Of a stretch of 64,000 nt of DNA, positions 1 to 8,152 are shown piece by piece. The stretch comes from Betaproteobacteria bacterium TMED22. Lineage in GTDB: Bacteria; Pseudomonadota; Gammaproteobacteria; Burkholderiales; Eutrophovitaceae. The notes under the pieces were generated by a model. It worked only from the letters and a program-made list of their open reading frames with translations, made no database searches and was not told where the DNA came from. The stretch spans positions 27,456 through 91,455 of the forward strand of contig NHCB01000014.1 in the NCBI GenBank assembly GCA_002167745.1, given 5' to 3'. Within the stretch, counting starts at the first letter, position 1, and each line of letters opens with the position of its first letter. A program made the position numbers and the translations under genes.

Positions 1-261
1 ATAGAAACGCTTCAACACGGACAAACATCGTGCAGCAGTCCTTGGTTTTTTACCACAGTCAAAACAATATGCGAGATAGGCCAATATATGCTCGTTTGAA
101 ACCTTTAGTAAACTCGCGACGCCTTGTTTATCTTTCAGCCATACAGAGAATAAATTCAAATCTCTTCGGTAACTATCTAACGTATTTTTCGATAACCCAT
201 CCTCCAACCACAAAGAGTCGGAGAAGTAGTCAACCGCTTTAATACTATCGTCAGAATCCAT
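1..261 (-). CDS. xerD: Tyrosine recombinase XerD, N-terminal part (cut by window edge)
   Basis: Only the first 87 codons are present; the gene runs off the left edge. The visible part is the N-terminal SAM-like core-binding domain of XerD, with the family pattern DSLWLEDGLSKNTLDSYRRD followed by a run matching the DNA-binding helices. XerC/XerD resolve chromosome dimers at dif. The catalytic R-H-R-Y residues lie in the missing C-terminal part, so integrity cannot be judged. ogt begins its stop only four bases downstream of this ATG, so ogt and xerD look co-transcribed, ogt first. XerD is preferred over XerC or a phage integrase from the close match of this opening segment. Confidence 0.85.
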   Translation of the reverse strand, partial: MDSDDSIKAVDYFSDSLWLEDGLSKNTLDSYRRDLNLFSVWLKDKQGVASLLKVSNEHILAYLAYCFDCGKKPRTAARCLSVLKRFY

Positions 262-265
262 AAAA

Positions 266-739
266 TTAATAGGTTAAGCTACCTTCATGATTGAGCAACC
301 ACCATTTTAACTTTAACGCGAAACCACCGGAAGCATGCATAAATCCTCCGAGGCCTGATTTAGCTACGACACGATGGCACGGAATAAGAAGTGGTAGGCG
401 ATTGTCGCCGCAAGCAATGCCCACCGCCCTGGCAGAGGATCCGATCAACGCAGCGATTTCTCCATACGTTCTGGTTTCTTTTGCTGGAATTCTCACTATC
501 TCACCCCAAACCAGCCTACGATAGGCACTACCCTTTACGTCGATGGGCAGATCAAACTTAAAAGTTGGAGTTTTTAAATATTCCTTGATTTGTTTTTGGG
601 CTTCAAAAGCAAATTCATTCAATTTGGGGCTGGAGGATACCGCATGAGCAAGTAACTCTACCTTCGTGACGCAGTCAATCGCAGATAAAACGTTGACATA
701 CCCGAAAGGCGCAGAAATACAAACCTGATAGATGGACAC
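266..739 (-). CDS. ogt: Methylated-DNA--protein-cysteine methyltransferase
   Basis: Suicide repair protein that moves the alkyl group of O6-alkylguanine (and O4-alkylthymine) in DNA to its own cysteine. The 157 residues hold a degenerate N-terminal ribonuclease-H-like domain and the C-terminal winged-helix catalytic domain. The alkyl-acceptor motif PCHRVV is near residue 120, and the arginine-finger/helix segment GSSARAVGIA lies about 20 residues before it. Length fits Ogt rather than the longer Ada fusion. The start is GTG; an AGGAGG sequence lies about 12 bases upstream, which is a long spacing, so the exact start is uncertain. It is transcribed toward xerD and follows the terminator of the ribosomal operon. 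Confidence 0.88.
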   Translation of the reverse strand: MSIYQVCISAPFGYVNVLSAIDCVTKVELLAHAVSSSPKLNEFAFEAQKQIKEYLKTPTFKFDLPIDVKGSAYRRLVWGEIVRIPAKETRTYGEIAALIGSSARAVGIACGDNRLPLLIPCHRVVAKSGLGGFMHASGGFALKLKWWLLNHEGSLTY

Positions 740-776
740 AAACTTTACTATCCTCCTAATTAAACCTATTTGGTAG

Positions 777-808
777 CAATAAAAATGGCGACTGATTAAG
801 TCGCCATT
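777..808 (-). terminator. Rho-independent terminator of the rpsP-rimM-trmD-rplS operon
   Basis: A 10-bp perfect stem (AATGGCGACT / AGTCGCCATT) with a 5-nt loop is followed on the minus strand by TTTATT. It lies about 25 bases beyond the rplS stop codon, as expected for the end of this operon. Confidence 0.85.
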
Positions 809-833
809 GCATGCTTTAGCCTAATACCTAACG

Positions 834-1214
834 TTAAGCTTCTACAGTAGATTTCCGTTTTTGAGGTAGCTTCTCTTTAATCCTTGCCGACTTACCTGAA
901 CGGTCCCTGAGATAATATAACTTCGCTCGCCGCACATCACCTCGCCTTTTAACCTCAATACTTGAAATGAGTGGTGAATGCGACTGAAACGTCCTCTCAA
1001 CACCTACTCCCGAAGATATCTTTCGTACAGTAAAAGATGAGTTTAAACCGCGATTTTTCTTTGCGATAACGACGCCTTCGTATGCTTGAACGCGCTTTCG
1101 CTCTCCCTCGACTACATTCACGTTAACGACTACGGTATCGCCCGCAGCGAAGTCAGGTATTGACGCGCCTAACCGTTCAATTTCTTCTTTTTCTATTTGA
1201 GCTATCAAATTCAT
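834..1214 (-). CDS. rplS: 50S ribosomal protein L19
   Basis: Large-subunit ribosomal protein at the 30S-50S interface. At 126 residues it is slightly longer than the E. coli protein. The family core is plain: [19 protein letters not shown] near residue 25, then the [22 protein letters not shown] block and the [17 protein letters not shown] segment near the C-terminus. It is the last gene of rpsP-rimM-trmD-rplS, 52 bases after trmD, and is followed by a strong terminator. Nothing unusual is visible. Confidence 0.97.
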   Translation of the reverse strand: MNLIAQIEKEEIERLGASIPDFAAGDTVVVNVNVVEGERKRVQAYEGVVIAKKNRGLNSSFTVRKISSGVGVERTFQSHSPLISSIEVKRRGDVRRAKLYYLRDRSGKSARIKEKLPQKRKSTVEA

Positions 1215-1266
1215 GTCTATTACTCCTTAGCCCGCAATTATATCTTCTTATTAGTGGAGAAGGCAA

Positions 1267-2022
1267 TTATCGTCCGCGTTTTGTTAATTCATCCCAGAAT
1301 AAACAATCTGTCTGCGTATCAGAGTTTTCATTTTTCAGGAGATCAGGCCTTCTCAAACGTGTCCGTTGTAGAGCTTGCTTATTTTTCCATTCTTGAATTT
1401 TTGCATGATGCCCGCTTAATAAAACTTCGGGTACTCGGTGTCCCTCAAAAATTTCCGGCCTTGTGTATTGAGGATATTCGAGTGTACCCGCAGAGTGGCT
1501 TTCGTCAACCACCGATTCTTCGCGATTTACCACGTCTGGAAGTAACCGGATGATGGCATCCAAAAGAACCATTGCCGGTAGCTCACCTCCCGACAATACG
1601 TAATCCCCTATTGATACTTCATGGTCCACTCTAGTCTCAATAACTCGCTCATCAATTCCCTCATAACGACCCGACATTAAAACTAAGCCATCGAACCTTG
1701 ATATTTCTTCGACTAATTTTTGTGTTAAAACCTGGCCCTGGGGGGATAAGTAGATAGTTGTACTGGTTCGAACTCCAGCACTCATCTGGCGCTTTTTCGC
1801 TGCATCAATTGCTTTAACTAATGGATCAGCCATTAAAATCATGCCTGCCCCTCCACCATAAGGTCGATCATCTACCGTACGCCTTGTATCATCAGCAAAC
1901 TCTCTCGGGTTCCAACACACAAGATCATAAATACCTCGGTTTTCTGCTCTTGCAGTAATTCCGCTCCCAGTCAATGCGGAAAACATTTCAGGAAATAATG
2001 TGACGATATCGAAGCGTTTCAT
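1267..2022 (-). CDS. trmD: tRNA (guanine37-N1)-methyltransferase TrmD
   Basis: SAM-dependent SPOUT-family enzyme that makes m1G37 next to the anticodon and so prevents +1 frameshifting. The protein has 251 residues. It opens FDIVTLFPEMF, has the DDRPYGGGAGMILMADP loop near residue 50, and the trefoil-knot SAM site around YVLSGGELPAMVLLDA near residue 140. The family motif with catalytic Asp in the domain linker (TLEYPQYTRPEIFEG) is also present. It lies between rimM and rplS in the usual order. Confidence 0.97.
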   Translation of the reverse strand: MKRFDIVTLFPEMFSALTGSGITARAENRGIYDLVCWNPREFADDTRRTVDDRPYGGGAGMILMADPLVKAIDAAKKRQMSAGVRTSTTIYLSPQGQVLTQKLVEEISRFDGLVLMSGRYEGIDERVIETRVDHEVSIGDYVLSGGELPAMVLLDAIIRLLPDVVNREESVVDESHSAGTLEYPQYTRPEIFEGHRVPEVLLSGHHAKIQEWKNKQALQRTRLRRPDLLKNENSDTQTDCLFWDELTKRGR

Positions 2023-2043
2023 GGCAAGCTGTCATTTGAGAGT

Positions 2044-2562
2044 TTAATAATCGAGAGCCCAATCAACAGTAAGTATCCGGTTTTCCGAATCAACCCGCGT
2101 GATAATGTGATCGACCCAAGGTATCAATCGCTGTTGGTCTTCGTCCCTCGTAACAACCACCGGCTGCGCGCCTGATTCAAACAAGTAATCTATCACCCCA
2201 AAAGACTCGCCAGCGGTATTAATTACCGCAAACCCCACGAGCTCATGCCAGTAGTATTCGTCTTGCTCTAAGGATGGAAGCAGATGACGATCAATGCCGA
2301 ACTCAAATCCCCTGAGTTTAGCAATCTGTTCTCTATCATCAAAACCAGTAAATTTGACGATCAAACCCTCCTGGTGCTCACGGACGCCTTTAAGATCGAT
2401 AGAAGTCCAGCGGGAGTTTACTTTTACCCACCATACTTTGTGGTCGGCTATAGAGGCAGGAGATGAAGCATAGGACTGAACTCGGATCCAGCCCTTGACG
2501 CCATATGGAGACGATAGACGTCCCATTAAAATTATATCTTCAGGCTGACTGTTTTCCGCCAA
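2044..2562 (-). CDS. rimM: Ribosome maturation factor RimM
   Basis: 30S assembly factor that binds S19 and helps mature the 16S 3' domain. An N-terminal RimM beta-barrel ([20 protein letters not shown]) is followed by a PRC-barrel domain with the conserved YYWHELVG segment near residue 100. The chosen start is TTG and overlaps the end of rpsP by 23 bases. A later ATG (codon 13) would cut off the first beta-strand, which RimM proteins normally have, so the TTG start is preferred. The Shine-Dalgarno sequence is weak at both positions, suggesting translational coupling to rpsP. Confidence 0.93.
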   Translation of the reverse strand: MAENSQPEDIILMGRLSSPYGVKGWIRVQSYASSPASIADHKVWWVKVNSRWTSIDLKGVREHQEGLIVKFTGFDDREQIAKLRGFEFGIDRHLLPSLEQDEYYWHELVGFAVINTAGESFGVIDYLFESGAQPVVVTRDEDQQRLIPWVDHIITRVDSENRILTVDWALDY

Positions 2563-2794
2563 GCTGCTTTACTAGCCGCGCTGCTGTGTCTGACAACTGA
2601 GCACCTTTGCCTTGCCAAAAATTGACTCGATCCACATCAATTCGAAGGCCTTCCACACCCTCTGGAGCTTGTGGGTCATAGAAACCAACTCGCTCAAGGT
2701 AGCGCCCATCTCTCGGCTTTCTTGAGTCTGCTACTACCATGTTGTAGAAGGGGCGTCGCTTACTACCGCTTCGTGATAATCTGATTACAACCAT
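2540..2794 (-). CDS. rpsP: 30S ribosomal protein S16
   Basis: Small-subunit protein needed for 16S folding. It has 84 residues with the typical opening [20 protein letters not shown], then [20 protein letters not shown] and the C-terminal [11 protein letters not shown] segment. It is the first gene of the operon with rimM, trmD and rplS. A sigma70-like promoter lies about 60 bases upstream, after the end of the hydrolase gene. Confidence 0.97.
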   Translation of the reverse strand: MVVIRLSRSGSKRRPFYNMVVADSRKPRDGRYLERVGFYDPQAPEGVEGLRIDVDRVNFWQGKGAQLSDTAARLVKQLGGKQSA

Positions 2795-2852
2795 TTTATT
2801 CGGTACCCGTAAAGTCTGAGTTAAATTAAGGTCGAAATTTATTTAGCCGACA

Positions 2853-2882
2853 ATTCTACGCTTTTTTTAGTGCAGAGGGCAA
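2853..2882 (-). promoter_or_regulatory. Probable sigma70 promoter of the rpsP operon
   Basis: On the minus strand TTGCCC (-35) is separated by 18 bases from TAGAAT (-10, five of six consensus bases). It sits between the hydrolase stop and the rpsP start, giving a 5' leader of roughly 50 bases. This is a pattern match only; no transcript data are available. Confidence 0.5.
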
Positions 2883-2920
2883 CCATGCGGCTTGATTTTA
2901 AATTTCGATAGCTCTGGATG

Positions 2921-3685
2921 TCATCGATCGTAAATCGAGTCTAGGAACTGAGCAATCTCTGATACTAGAGTTTCCTCACGACGTTCAAAAAAATGAAGTG
3001 CATTCTGAATTACAACCTGTTTGGAACCATCAACCTTCAGAATTTGTTGTTTTCGCTCATACCCGCCAACAACGGTAATTTCCCAATCATCAGAAGCATA
3101 AACGTCCATAACGGGAATTTTAATTCTAAACATCTCCTGTAAACCATTAAGGATACTGATAAACACCCAAGAATTTACTAAGGTCTCATCTACCGTTATA
3201 AAGTAGTGATTGGCCATCGTCGCACCGAGACTATGCGAAACGATCGATATATTTTTGAAACCCTTTGCGCTCAAAAATTCAGCCGCTAAATCAAAACGAT
3301 GAAAGGCCTCTGGGTAAGTTGGAATGTAGTCACCCACCTTTGCTCCTCCGCCAAGAATCGGCATTTGTATCGATAACGTGCTGTAGCCTGCATCTGCCAG
3401 CAAAATACGCAACATACCGTAAAGCTCAAAGTCAGGATTCCATCCACGGCCATGAGCGACTATCACGGCTCCCTTAGCACTTTGCGCCTCGGTGTATATG
3501 CTCAAAAACTTATGTCCGTTTGTCTGTTCTAGCCAAACCGGGTCTCCAACGATAATTGACGGAATTATTTGATCCGCCCAATTTTTCTCTCTTTCATAAT
3601 CAGAGTAGGCCTTATACTCATTTGCACCAAGAGCGTATATTGGGAAAAAAAATAATACCGCTATTGCTTTAATAATACGAAACAT
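2921..3685 (-). CDS. Secreted alpha/beta hydrolase-like protein (DUF3530-like)
   Basis: A 254-residue protein with a cleavable-looking signal peptide (hydrophobic stretch IKAIAVLFFFPIYALGA). An alpha/beta-hydrolase fold is suggested by the oxyanion segment VIVAHGRGWNPD near residue 75 and the nucleophile elbow SHSLGA near residue 150. A late Asp (YASDDWE) and a His (NALHFFERREE) would complete a Ser-Asp-His triad. The pattern recalls the DUF3530 family of periplasmic proteins; the substrate is unknown. It sits between ffh and rpsP, which often adjoin in other gammaproteobacteria. It may be transcribed from ffh read-through. Confidence 0.7.
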   Translation of the reverse strand: MFRIIKAIAVLFFFPIYALGANEYKAYSDYEREKNWADQIIPSIIVGDPVWLEQTNGHKFLSIYTEAQSAKGAVIVAHGRGWNPDFELYGMLRILLADAGYSTLSIQMPILGGGAKVGDYIPTYPEAFHRFDLAAEFLSAKGFKNISIVSHSLGATMANHYFITVDETLVNSWVFISILNGLQEMFRIKIPVMDVYASDDWEITVVGGYERKQQILKVDGSKQVVIQNALHFFERREETLVSEIAQFLDSIYDR

Positions 3686-3733
3686 TACGACTTTCCTTTT
3701 TGAATCAGATATTTAATTTGCACCACTTATCTC

Positions 3734-5080
3734 TTACCGCCCACCCATGACACCACCCATTCCGGAGAGCATACGCTTGAGACCTCCTGCCTTACCTGCT
3801 AATTTCATCATTTTTTGCATTTGCTCAAACTGTTTCAGCAGTCTATTAACCTCCTGAACGGTAACGCCAGCGCCTTTTGCTATCCGACGCTTTCTAGACG
3901 CCTTAATGACCTCTGGACGACGTCGTTCGCCAACAGTCATGGAATCAATAATGCTTATTGTTCGCGATGCTGCTTTATCATCTAGAGACGGACTTTGCGC
4001 TGCTTGAGATAAATTGGCAGGAAGCTTTTCCATAATCGCACCCATACCACCCATGTTTTGCATTTGCTCCATCTGCGACTTAAAATCTTCAAGGTTAAAC
4101 CGTTTGCCAGATTTTAATTTTTTTGCAAGTTTTGCCGCCTCTTTATCATCTACCGATTTTTTTGCATCATCTACTAGCGAAAGAATATCACCCATCCCCA
4201 AAATGCGGGTAGCGAGTCGCTCTGGGAAAAAAGGTTCAAGACCATCCATTTTTTCGCCAACACCAATGAACTTGATGGGCTGTCCCGTAACCTTTCGGAC
4301 AGATAAGGCCGCCCCCCCGCGAGAATCTCCATCCATTTTGGTAAGAATGACACCTGTAAGCGCAAGAGTTTCCGAAAATGTTCGTGCGACGTTAACTGCG
4401 TCCTGGCCCTGCATCGCATCCACTGTAAATAAGGTCTCAACAGGCTTCAAAACCTCACTGAGCGCCTCAATTTCATTCATCATTTCACGATCAATCGACA
4501 AACGGCCAGCGGTATCAACAATTAGAACATCATAAAAATTCTTCTTCGCGAACCCAAGCGCTGACTCAGCAATCTGAATAACAGACAGGTCTTCCTCCGT
4601 TGCATACGAATCGACACCCACTTGTTTCGCAATGGTGGCCAGTTGGGCTACAGCGGCTGGACGACGAATGTCACAGCTGACTAGGAGCACACGCTTTTTA
4701 TCATTCAAAAGTTTTAATGCGAGCTTACCGCAAGTCGTTGTTTTACCCGCACCCTGAAGGCCAGCCATTAAAATTATCGCCGGCGGCCGGGCCGCCAATG
4801 AAAGCGCAGAATTACGAGTTCCCATCAAAGCAGTTAGCTCATCTTTGACCACACCTATTAGCGCCTGGCCTGGCGTCAAGCTGCCAAGTACCTCTTGGCC
4901 ATTAGCTTTGACCTTCACCTCTTCAATAAAATCTCGAACAATAGGGAGCGCTACGTCCGCCTCTAATAGAGCGATGCGCACTTCTCTTAACGCATCTTTA
5001 ATGTTCGATTCAGTAAGTCGTGCTTGGCCTGTCACCGTCTTGATGACAGCGGATAGGCGATCGGATAATGTCTCTAGCAT
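3734..5080 (-). CDS. ffh: Signal recognition particle protein Ffh
   Basis: GTPase subunit of the SRP that targets inner-membrane proteins co-translationally through FtsY. At 448 residues it has the N domain, then the G domain with GLQGAGKTTTCGKLA (G1), DTAGRL (G3) and TKMDGDSRGGAALS (G4). A methionine-rich M domain follows, with the RRKRRIAKGAGV RNA-binding helix-turn-helix and a Gly/Met-rich tail. It diverges from ypjD over 73 bases, an arrangement common in gammaproteobacteria. Confidence 0.97.
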   Translation of the reverse strand: MLETLSDRLSAVIKTVTGQARLTESNIKDALREVRIALLEADVALPIVRDFIEEVKVKANGQEVLGSLTPGQALIGVVKDELTALMGTRNSALSLAARPPAIILMAGLQGAGKTTTCGKLALKLLNDKKRVLLVSCDIRRPAAVAQLATIAKQVGVDSYATEEDLSVIQIAESALGFAKKNFYDVLIVDTAGRLSIDREMMNEIEALSEVLKPVETLFTVDAMQGQDAVNVARTFSETLALTGVILTKMDGDSRGGAALSVRKVTGQPIKFIGVGEKMDGLEPFFPERLATRILGMGDILSLVDDAKKSVDDKEAAKLAKKLKSGKRFNLEDFKSQMEQMQNMGGMGAIMEKLPANLSQAAQSPSLDDKAASRTISIIDSMTVGERRRPEVIKASRKRRIAKGAGVTVQEVNRLLKQFEQMQKMMKLAGKAGGLKRMLSGMGGVMGGR

Positions 5081-5153
5081 AAAATTTAGCGAATTTAGAA
5101 GGAAAGTCCAATTAAGTTCAGACTCATATTCTGGTACGATCTAATTTGAAATT

Positions 5154-5987
5154 ATGAAACTAATTCTACTTCATCTAGCTACAACCCTCTCCTACTCTGT
5201 ATTGTCGCTGGTCATATGGCGACAATTACAAACCGTAAGCATGGAGAATCAGAATTCAGTTCGGCTCAAGTTCTGGGCGAACCTTTTCACATTGGTGCCT
5301 ATTGGATTTCATTTCGCTCTTACCTATCAGTACGCCCTTGTACCTGAAGGCCTTCAATTGGGGCTGGGTAATTTTACTTCCCTTATAGTCGCTACAGCCT
5401 GCCTCCTATATACTTGCCAGAGTCTGTGGGCTGGGAAATACTCATTACCTGCATTGTCTCTTCCCTTTGGAGCGATAGTCTCATTGCTACCGATTTTAGA
5501 TGGATCATCGGTCATGATCCCTAACTCAGAATTACCAATGTTTAAACTCCATCTGATTCTATCAACGATCGCCTACGGAGTCCTATCAGTATCAGTGATT
5601 CACGCTATCTTCATAAGTTACTTAGAAAAGAATCTGTATCGACATAAGTCCTCGCCAATAACCAGCAATTTACCTCCATTACTCAAACTCGAGGATCTAT
5701 TGTTCACAATCGTCCTAATTGGCTTCGTAACGCTTACAGCTGCATTAATAAGCGGTGGTCTCATTTCACGCGAACTTCAAAACGCCATACTTCCTATTAA
5801 CCATAAAATAATTTTTAGTTTCGCTTCTTGGCTACTTTTAGCCTCACTATTAATTGGCCAATATTTATTTGGATGGCGAGGCAAAGCGGCACGTAAGATA
5901 CTAATTATGGGGTTCTTATTATTGATTCTCGCTTACCTTGGATCGCGCTTCGTATCTGAAATCATATTGCGCAATCCATCGTACTAA
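5154..5987 (+). CDS. ypjD: Cytochrome c assembly-type inner-membrane protein YpjD
   Basis: A 277-residue polytopic protein with about eight hydrophobic segments, of the CcsA/HemX-like family (YpjD/CcsA-like). Its place divergent from ffh and upstream of a CNNM/CorC-type transporter gene is the classic YpjD context. The family is related to heme-handling proteins; the exact role of YpjD is not settled. The start is ATG without a strong Shine-Dalgarno sequence. Assignment rests on topology, length and context more than on a unique motif. Confidence 0.8.
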   Translation: MKLILLHLATTLSYSVLSLVIWRQLQTVSMENQNSVRLKFWANLFTLVPIGFHFALTYQYALVPEGLQLGLGNFTSLIVATACLLYTCQSLWAGKYSLPALSLPFGAIVSLLPILDGSSVMIPNSELPMFKLHLILSTIAYGVLSVSVIHAIFISYLEKNLYRHKSSPITSNLPPLLKLEDLLFTIVLIGFVTLTAALISGGLISRELQNAILPINHKIIFSFASWLLLASLLIGQYLFGWRGKAARKILIMGFLLLILAYLGSRFVSEIILRNPSY

Positions 5988-6056
5988 TCCTTCGGATACG
6001 CGTTGGTTACCCATCACAATTCATATTCAATGAAATTATCAACATAGGTACAGATT

Positions 6057-7331
6057 ATGGATGACATTTCCATTCAAACACTGGTTATTCTGTTCTTGGT
6101 TCTCATCGTTGTATCCGGCTTCTTCTCCATATCTGAAACAAGCATGATGGCGTTGAATAAATATCAATTACGACACTTGGCTAAAAAGAAACATCTTGGC
6201 GCAAAAAAAACTTTAAATTTACTAACGCAAACTGACCGGCTACTCGGATCCATTCTCTTAGGCAACAATCTATCAAATACTGCAGCTGCCGCATTAGTCA
6301 CAGCCATCACATTCAAAATGCTCGGAGAGAGCGAGTTATCTCTAACTATTGCGACGCTCATAGTTACTGTGGCTCTTCTCATATTTAGTGAGATCACCCC
6401 GAAAATCATAGGAGCGAGTTTCCCCGAGAAAATTGCATTGCCAGCAAGCTATATTCTCGAACCTTTAATGCGATTAATGCATCCTTTTGTGCTGGTCGCC
6501 AATAGCATCGTAAAGGTCATATTGTGGGGTTTACGTATTAAACCTATACCAGGCAATCAAGCATCACAATTGAGTCAGGAGGAACTGCGTACACTCGTGC
6601 TCGAGGGTGGCAACTATTTACCCCGAAAGCATCAAAGCATGCTCATCAACTTATTTGACCTACAAGCAATAACGGTTGAAGATCTGATGGTTCCAAGAAA
6701 CAAGATTGAGGCTATTGAATTAAATTCACCGATCGAGAAAATAAGGTCTGAAATAATAACCTCAAACCATACACGCTTACCGGTCTTCAAAGGCAATCCG
6801 GACGAAATCGTGGGAGTCATGCATTTACGTAAATTACTAAACGTTTCCGAGGATAATCGGATCACAATCGAATCTATCGAGCAAATACTTCGGGAACCGT
6901 ACTACATTCCAAAAGATACAAACTTACTGACCCAACTCCAAAATTTTCAAGAGCGTAATGAACGGATAGCTTACATAGTTGATGAATACGGAGACCTAAT
7001 GGGATTGATCACGATTGAGGATATTATCGAAGAAATCGTTGGCGAATTCACGACTCAATCGCCATTGTTTACCTCATCAGCAAAGCAAATGAAGGACGGC
7101 AGCTTAGTGCTTGACGGTGCCTTGACACTCCGGGATTTAAACCGAGATTTTCAACTTGAATTTCCCGTCGACGGGGCTAAAACATTAAATGGCCTCATAC
7201 TCGACCATCTCCAACAAATTCCTGAAGCAGGAATTTCAATACAAATTTCACATTACTATCTAGAAATTTTGCAAACAAAAGACAAATCGGTGAAATCGGT
7301 CAAACTAATATCACGTAAAGCGGATAAATAA
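6057..7331 (+). CDS. CNNM/CorC (HlyC/CorC) family transporter, YfjD-type
   Basis: A 424-residue membrane protein. The N-terminal DUF21/CNNM domain spans about 150 residues with three to four membrane helices and contains the SGFFSISETSMMALN and GNNLSNTAAAALVT segments. A CBS pair follows (VEDLMVPRNKIEAI near 210 and IAYIVDEYGDLMGLITIEDI near 300), then a CorC/HlyC C-terminal domain. The family is linked to Mg2+/Co2+ export or efflux control; the transported ion is not deducible here. The stop overlaps the coaE start (TAATG), implying coupled translation. Confidence 0.88.
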   Translation: MDDISIQTLVILFLVLIVVSGFFSISETSMMALNKYQLRHLAKKKHLGAKKTLNLLTQTDRLLGSILLGNNLSNTAAAALVTAITFKMLGESELSLTIATLIVTVALLIFSEITPKIIGASFPEKIALPASYILEPLMRLMHPFVLVANSIVKVILWGLRIKPIPGNQASQLSQEELRTLVLEGGNYLPRKHQSMLINLFDLQAITVEDLMVPRNKIEAIELNSPIEKIRSEIITSNHTRLPVFKGNPDEIVGVMHLRKLLNVSEDNRITIESIEQILREPYYIPKDTNLLTQLQNFQERNERIAYIVDEYGDLMGLITIEDIIEEIVGEFTTQSPLFTSSAKQMKDGSLVLDGALTLRDLNRDFQLEFPVDGAKTLNGLILDHLQQIPEAGISIQISHYYLEILQTKDKSVKSVKLISRKADK

Positions 7332-7951
7332 TGACTGAACAGTTTACGATCGGGCTAACAGGTGGCATCGGATCGGGGAAAAGCGCCGCCTCAAATGCCT
7401 TTGAAAACTTGGGCGTTCGAGTCATAGATACCGATAAAATTTCCCATTTCCTTACTAGCGCTAATTCAGATTGTTTGAAAACAATTACAGACGCCTTTGG
7501 ATCGAATATTCTAGAAAAGGGTCAACTGAACAGAGCAAAACTTCGGAAGATAATATTTGGTGATGACGAAGCTCGCAAAAAATTGGAGAATATTCTTCAC
7601 CCAAGAATTCGTCAACACGTAGAAGACGCTCGATCGGAAGCAAATGGGCCTTACGTCATTGTAGTTGTGCCACTTCTCATCGAAACAGAAGCATACCAAT
7701 TTATCAATCGAGTATTGGTCGTAGATTGCGATGAGCAAACACAAATCAATCGAGTAAAAAAACGTAACAATCTCGATGAAAATGAAGTAAGAGATATCAT
7801 GCGCACGCAGGCCACCCGGCAAAAACGTTTAGCTGCGGCGGATGACATAATTTACAATAATGGCAATCTATGTTTATTACTCGAACAAGTTCAATCTTTT
7901 CATGAAAAATATCTAGATATTTCGTCAGAATTGAACGGTATTCAAAAATAG
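7331..7951 (+). CDS. coaE: Dephospho-CoA kinase
   Basis: Last enzyme of CoA synthesis, phosphorylating the 3'-OH of dephospho-CoA. It has 206 residues, with the P-loop GLTGGIGSGKSAASN at the N-terminus, the DTD motif (VIDTDKISH) and HPRIRQHVE in the CoA-binding part; VVPLLIETE follows. It starts one base inside the preceding stop codon and is followed after 10 bases by yacG. In E. coli zapD lies between coaE and yacG; here it does not. Confidence 0.95.
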   Translation: MTEQFTIGLTGGIGSGKSAASNAFENLGVRVIDTDKISHFLTSANSDCLKTITDAFGSNILEKGQLNRAKLRKIIFGDDEARKKLENILHPRIRQHVEDARSEANGPYVIVVVPLLIETEAYQFINRVLVVDCDEQTQINRVKKRNNLDENEVRDIMRTQATRQKRLAAADDIIYNNGNLCLLLEQVQSFHEKYLDISSELNGIQK

Positions 7952-7961
7952 AGATAGCTAT

Positions 7962-8144
7962 ATGAACATGAAAAAATCTACTGTCGCTTGCCCCCACTGC
8001 GGTAACTCAGTTGTGTGGCAAAAAGAATCAAAATTTCGCCCTTTTTGTTCAGAAAGATGCAAGCTCATTGACACAGGAAACTGGGTTTTAGGTAAGTACA
8101 GCGTTATCGCCGAAGATAATTTAAACGATGAAGAGTCAAAGTGA
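7962..8144 (+). CDS. yacG: Zinc-binding DNA gyrase inhibitor YacG
   Basis: A 60-residue protein with the four zinc cysteines of the YacG treble-clef: CPHCG near residue 10 and CSERC near residue 28, followed by KLIDTGNWVLGKY. YacG of E. coli binds GyrB and blocks DNA binding. An acidic tail follows the zinc domain. ATG codons at positions 1 and 3 are both possible starts. It is the last gene of the plus-strand operon; the convergent mutT gene ends only eight bases away, with no separate terminator. Confidence 0.93.
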   Translation: MNMKKSTVACPHCGNSVVWQKESKFRPFCSERCKLIDTGNWVLGKYSVIAEDNLNDEESK

Positions 8145-8152
8145 AAGGGCGC

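Noticed and set aside
4014..4535. A 173-codon open frame on the plus strand opposite ffh
   Set aside because: It is a complementary-strand shadow of the well-conserved ffh sequence.
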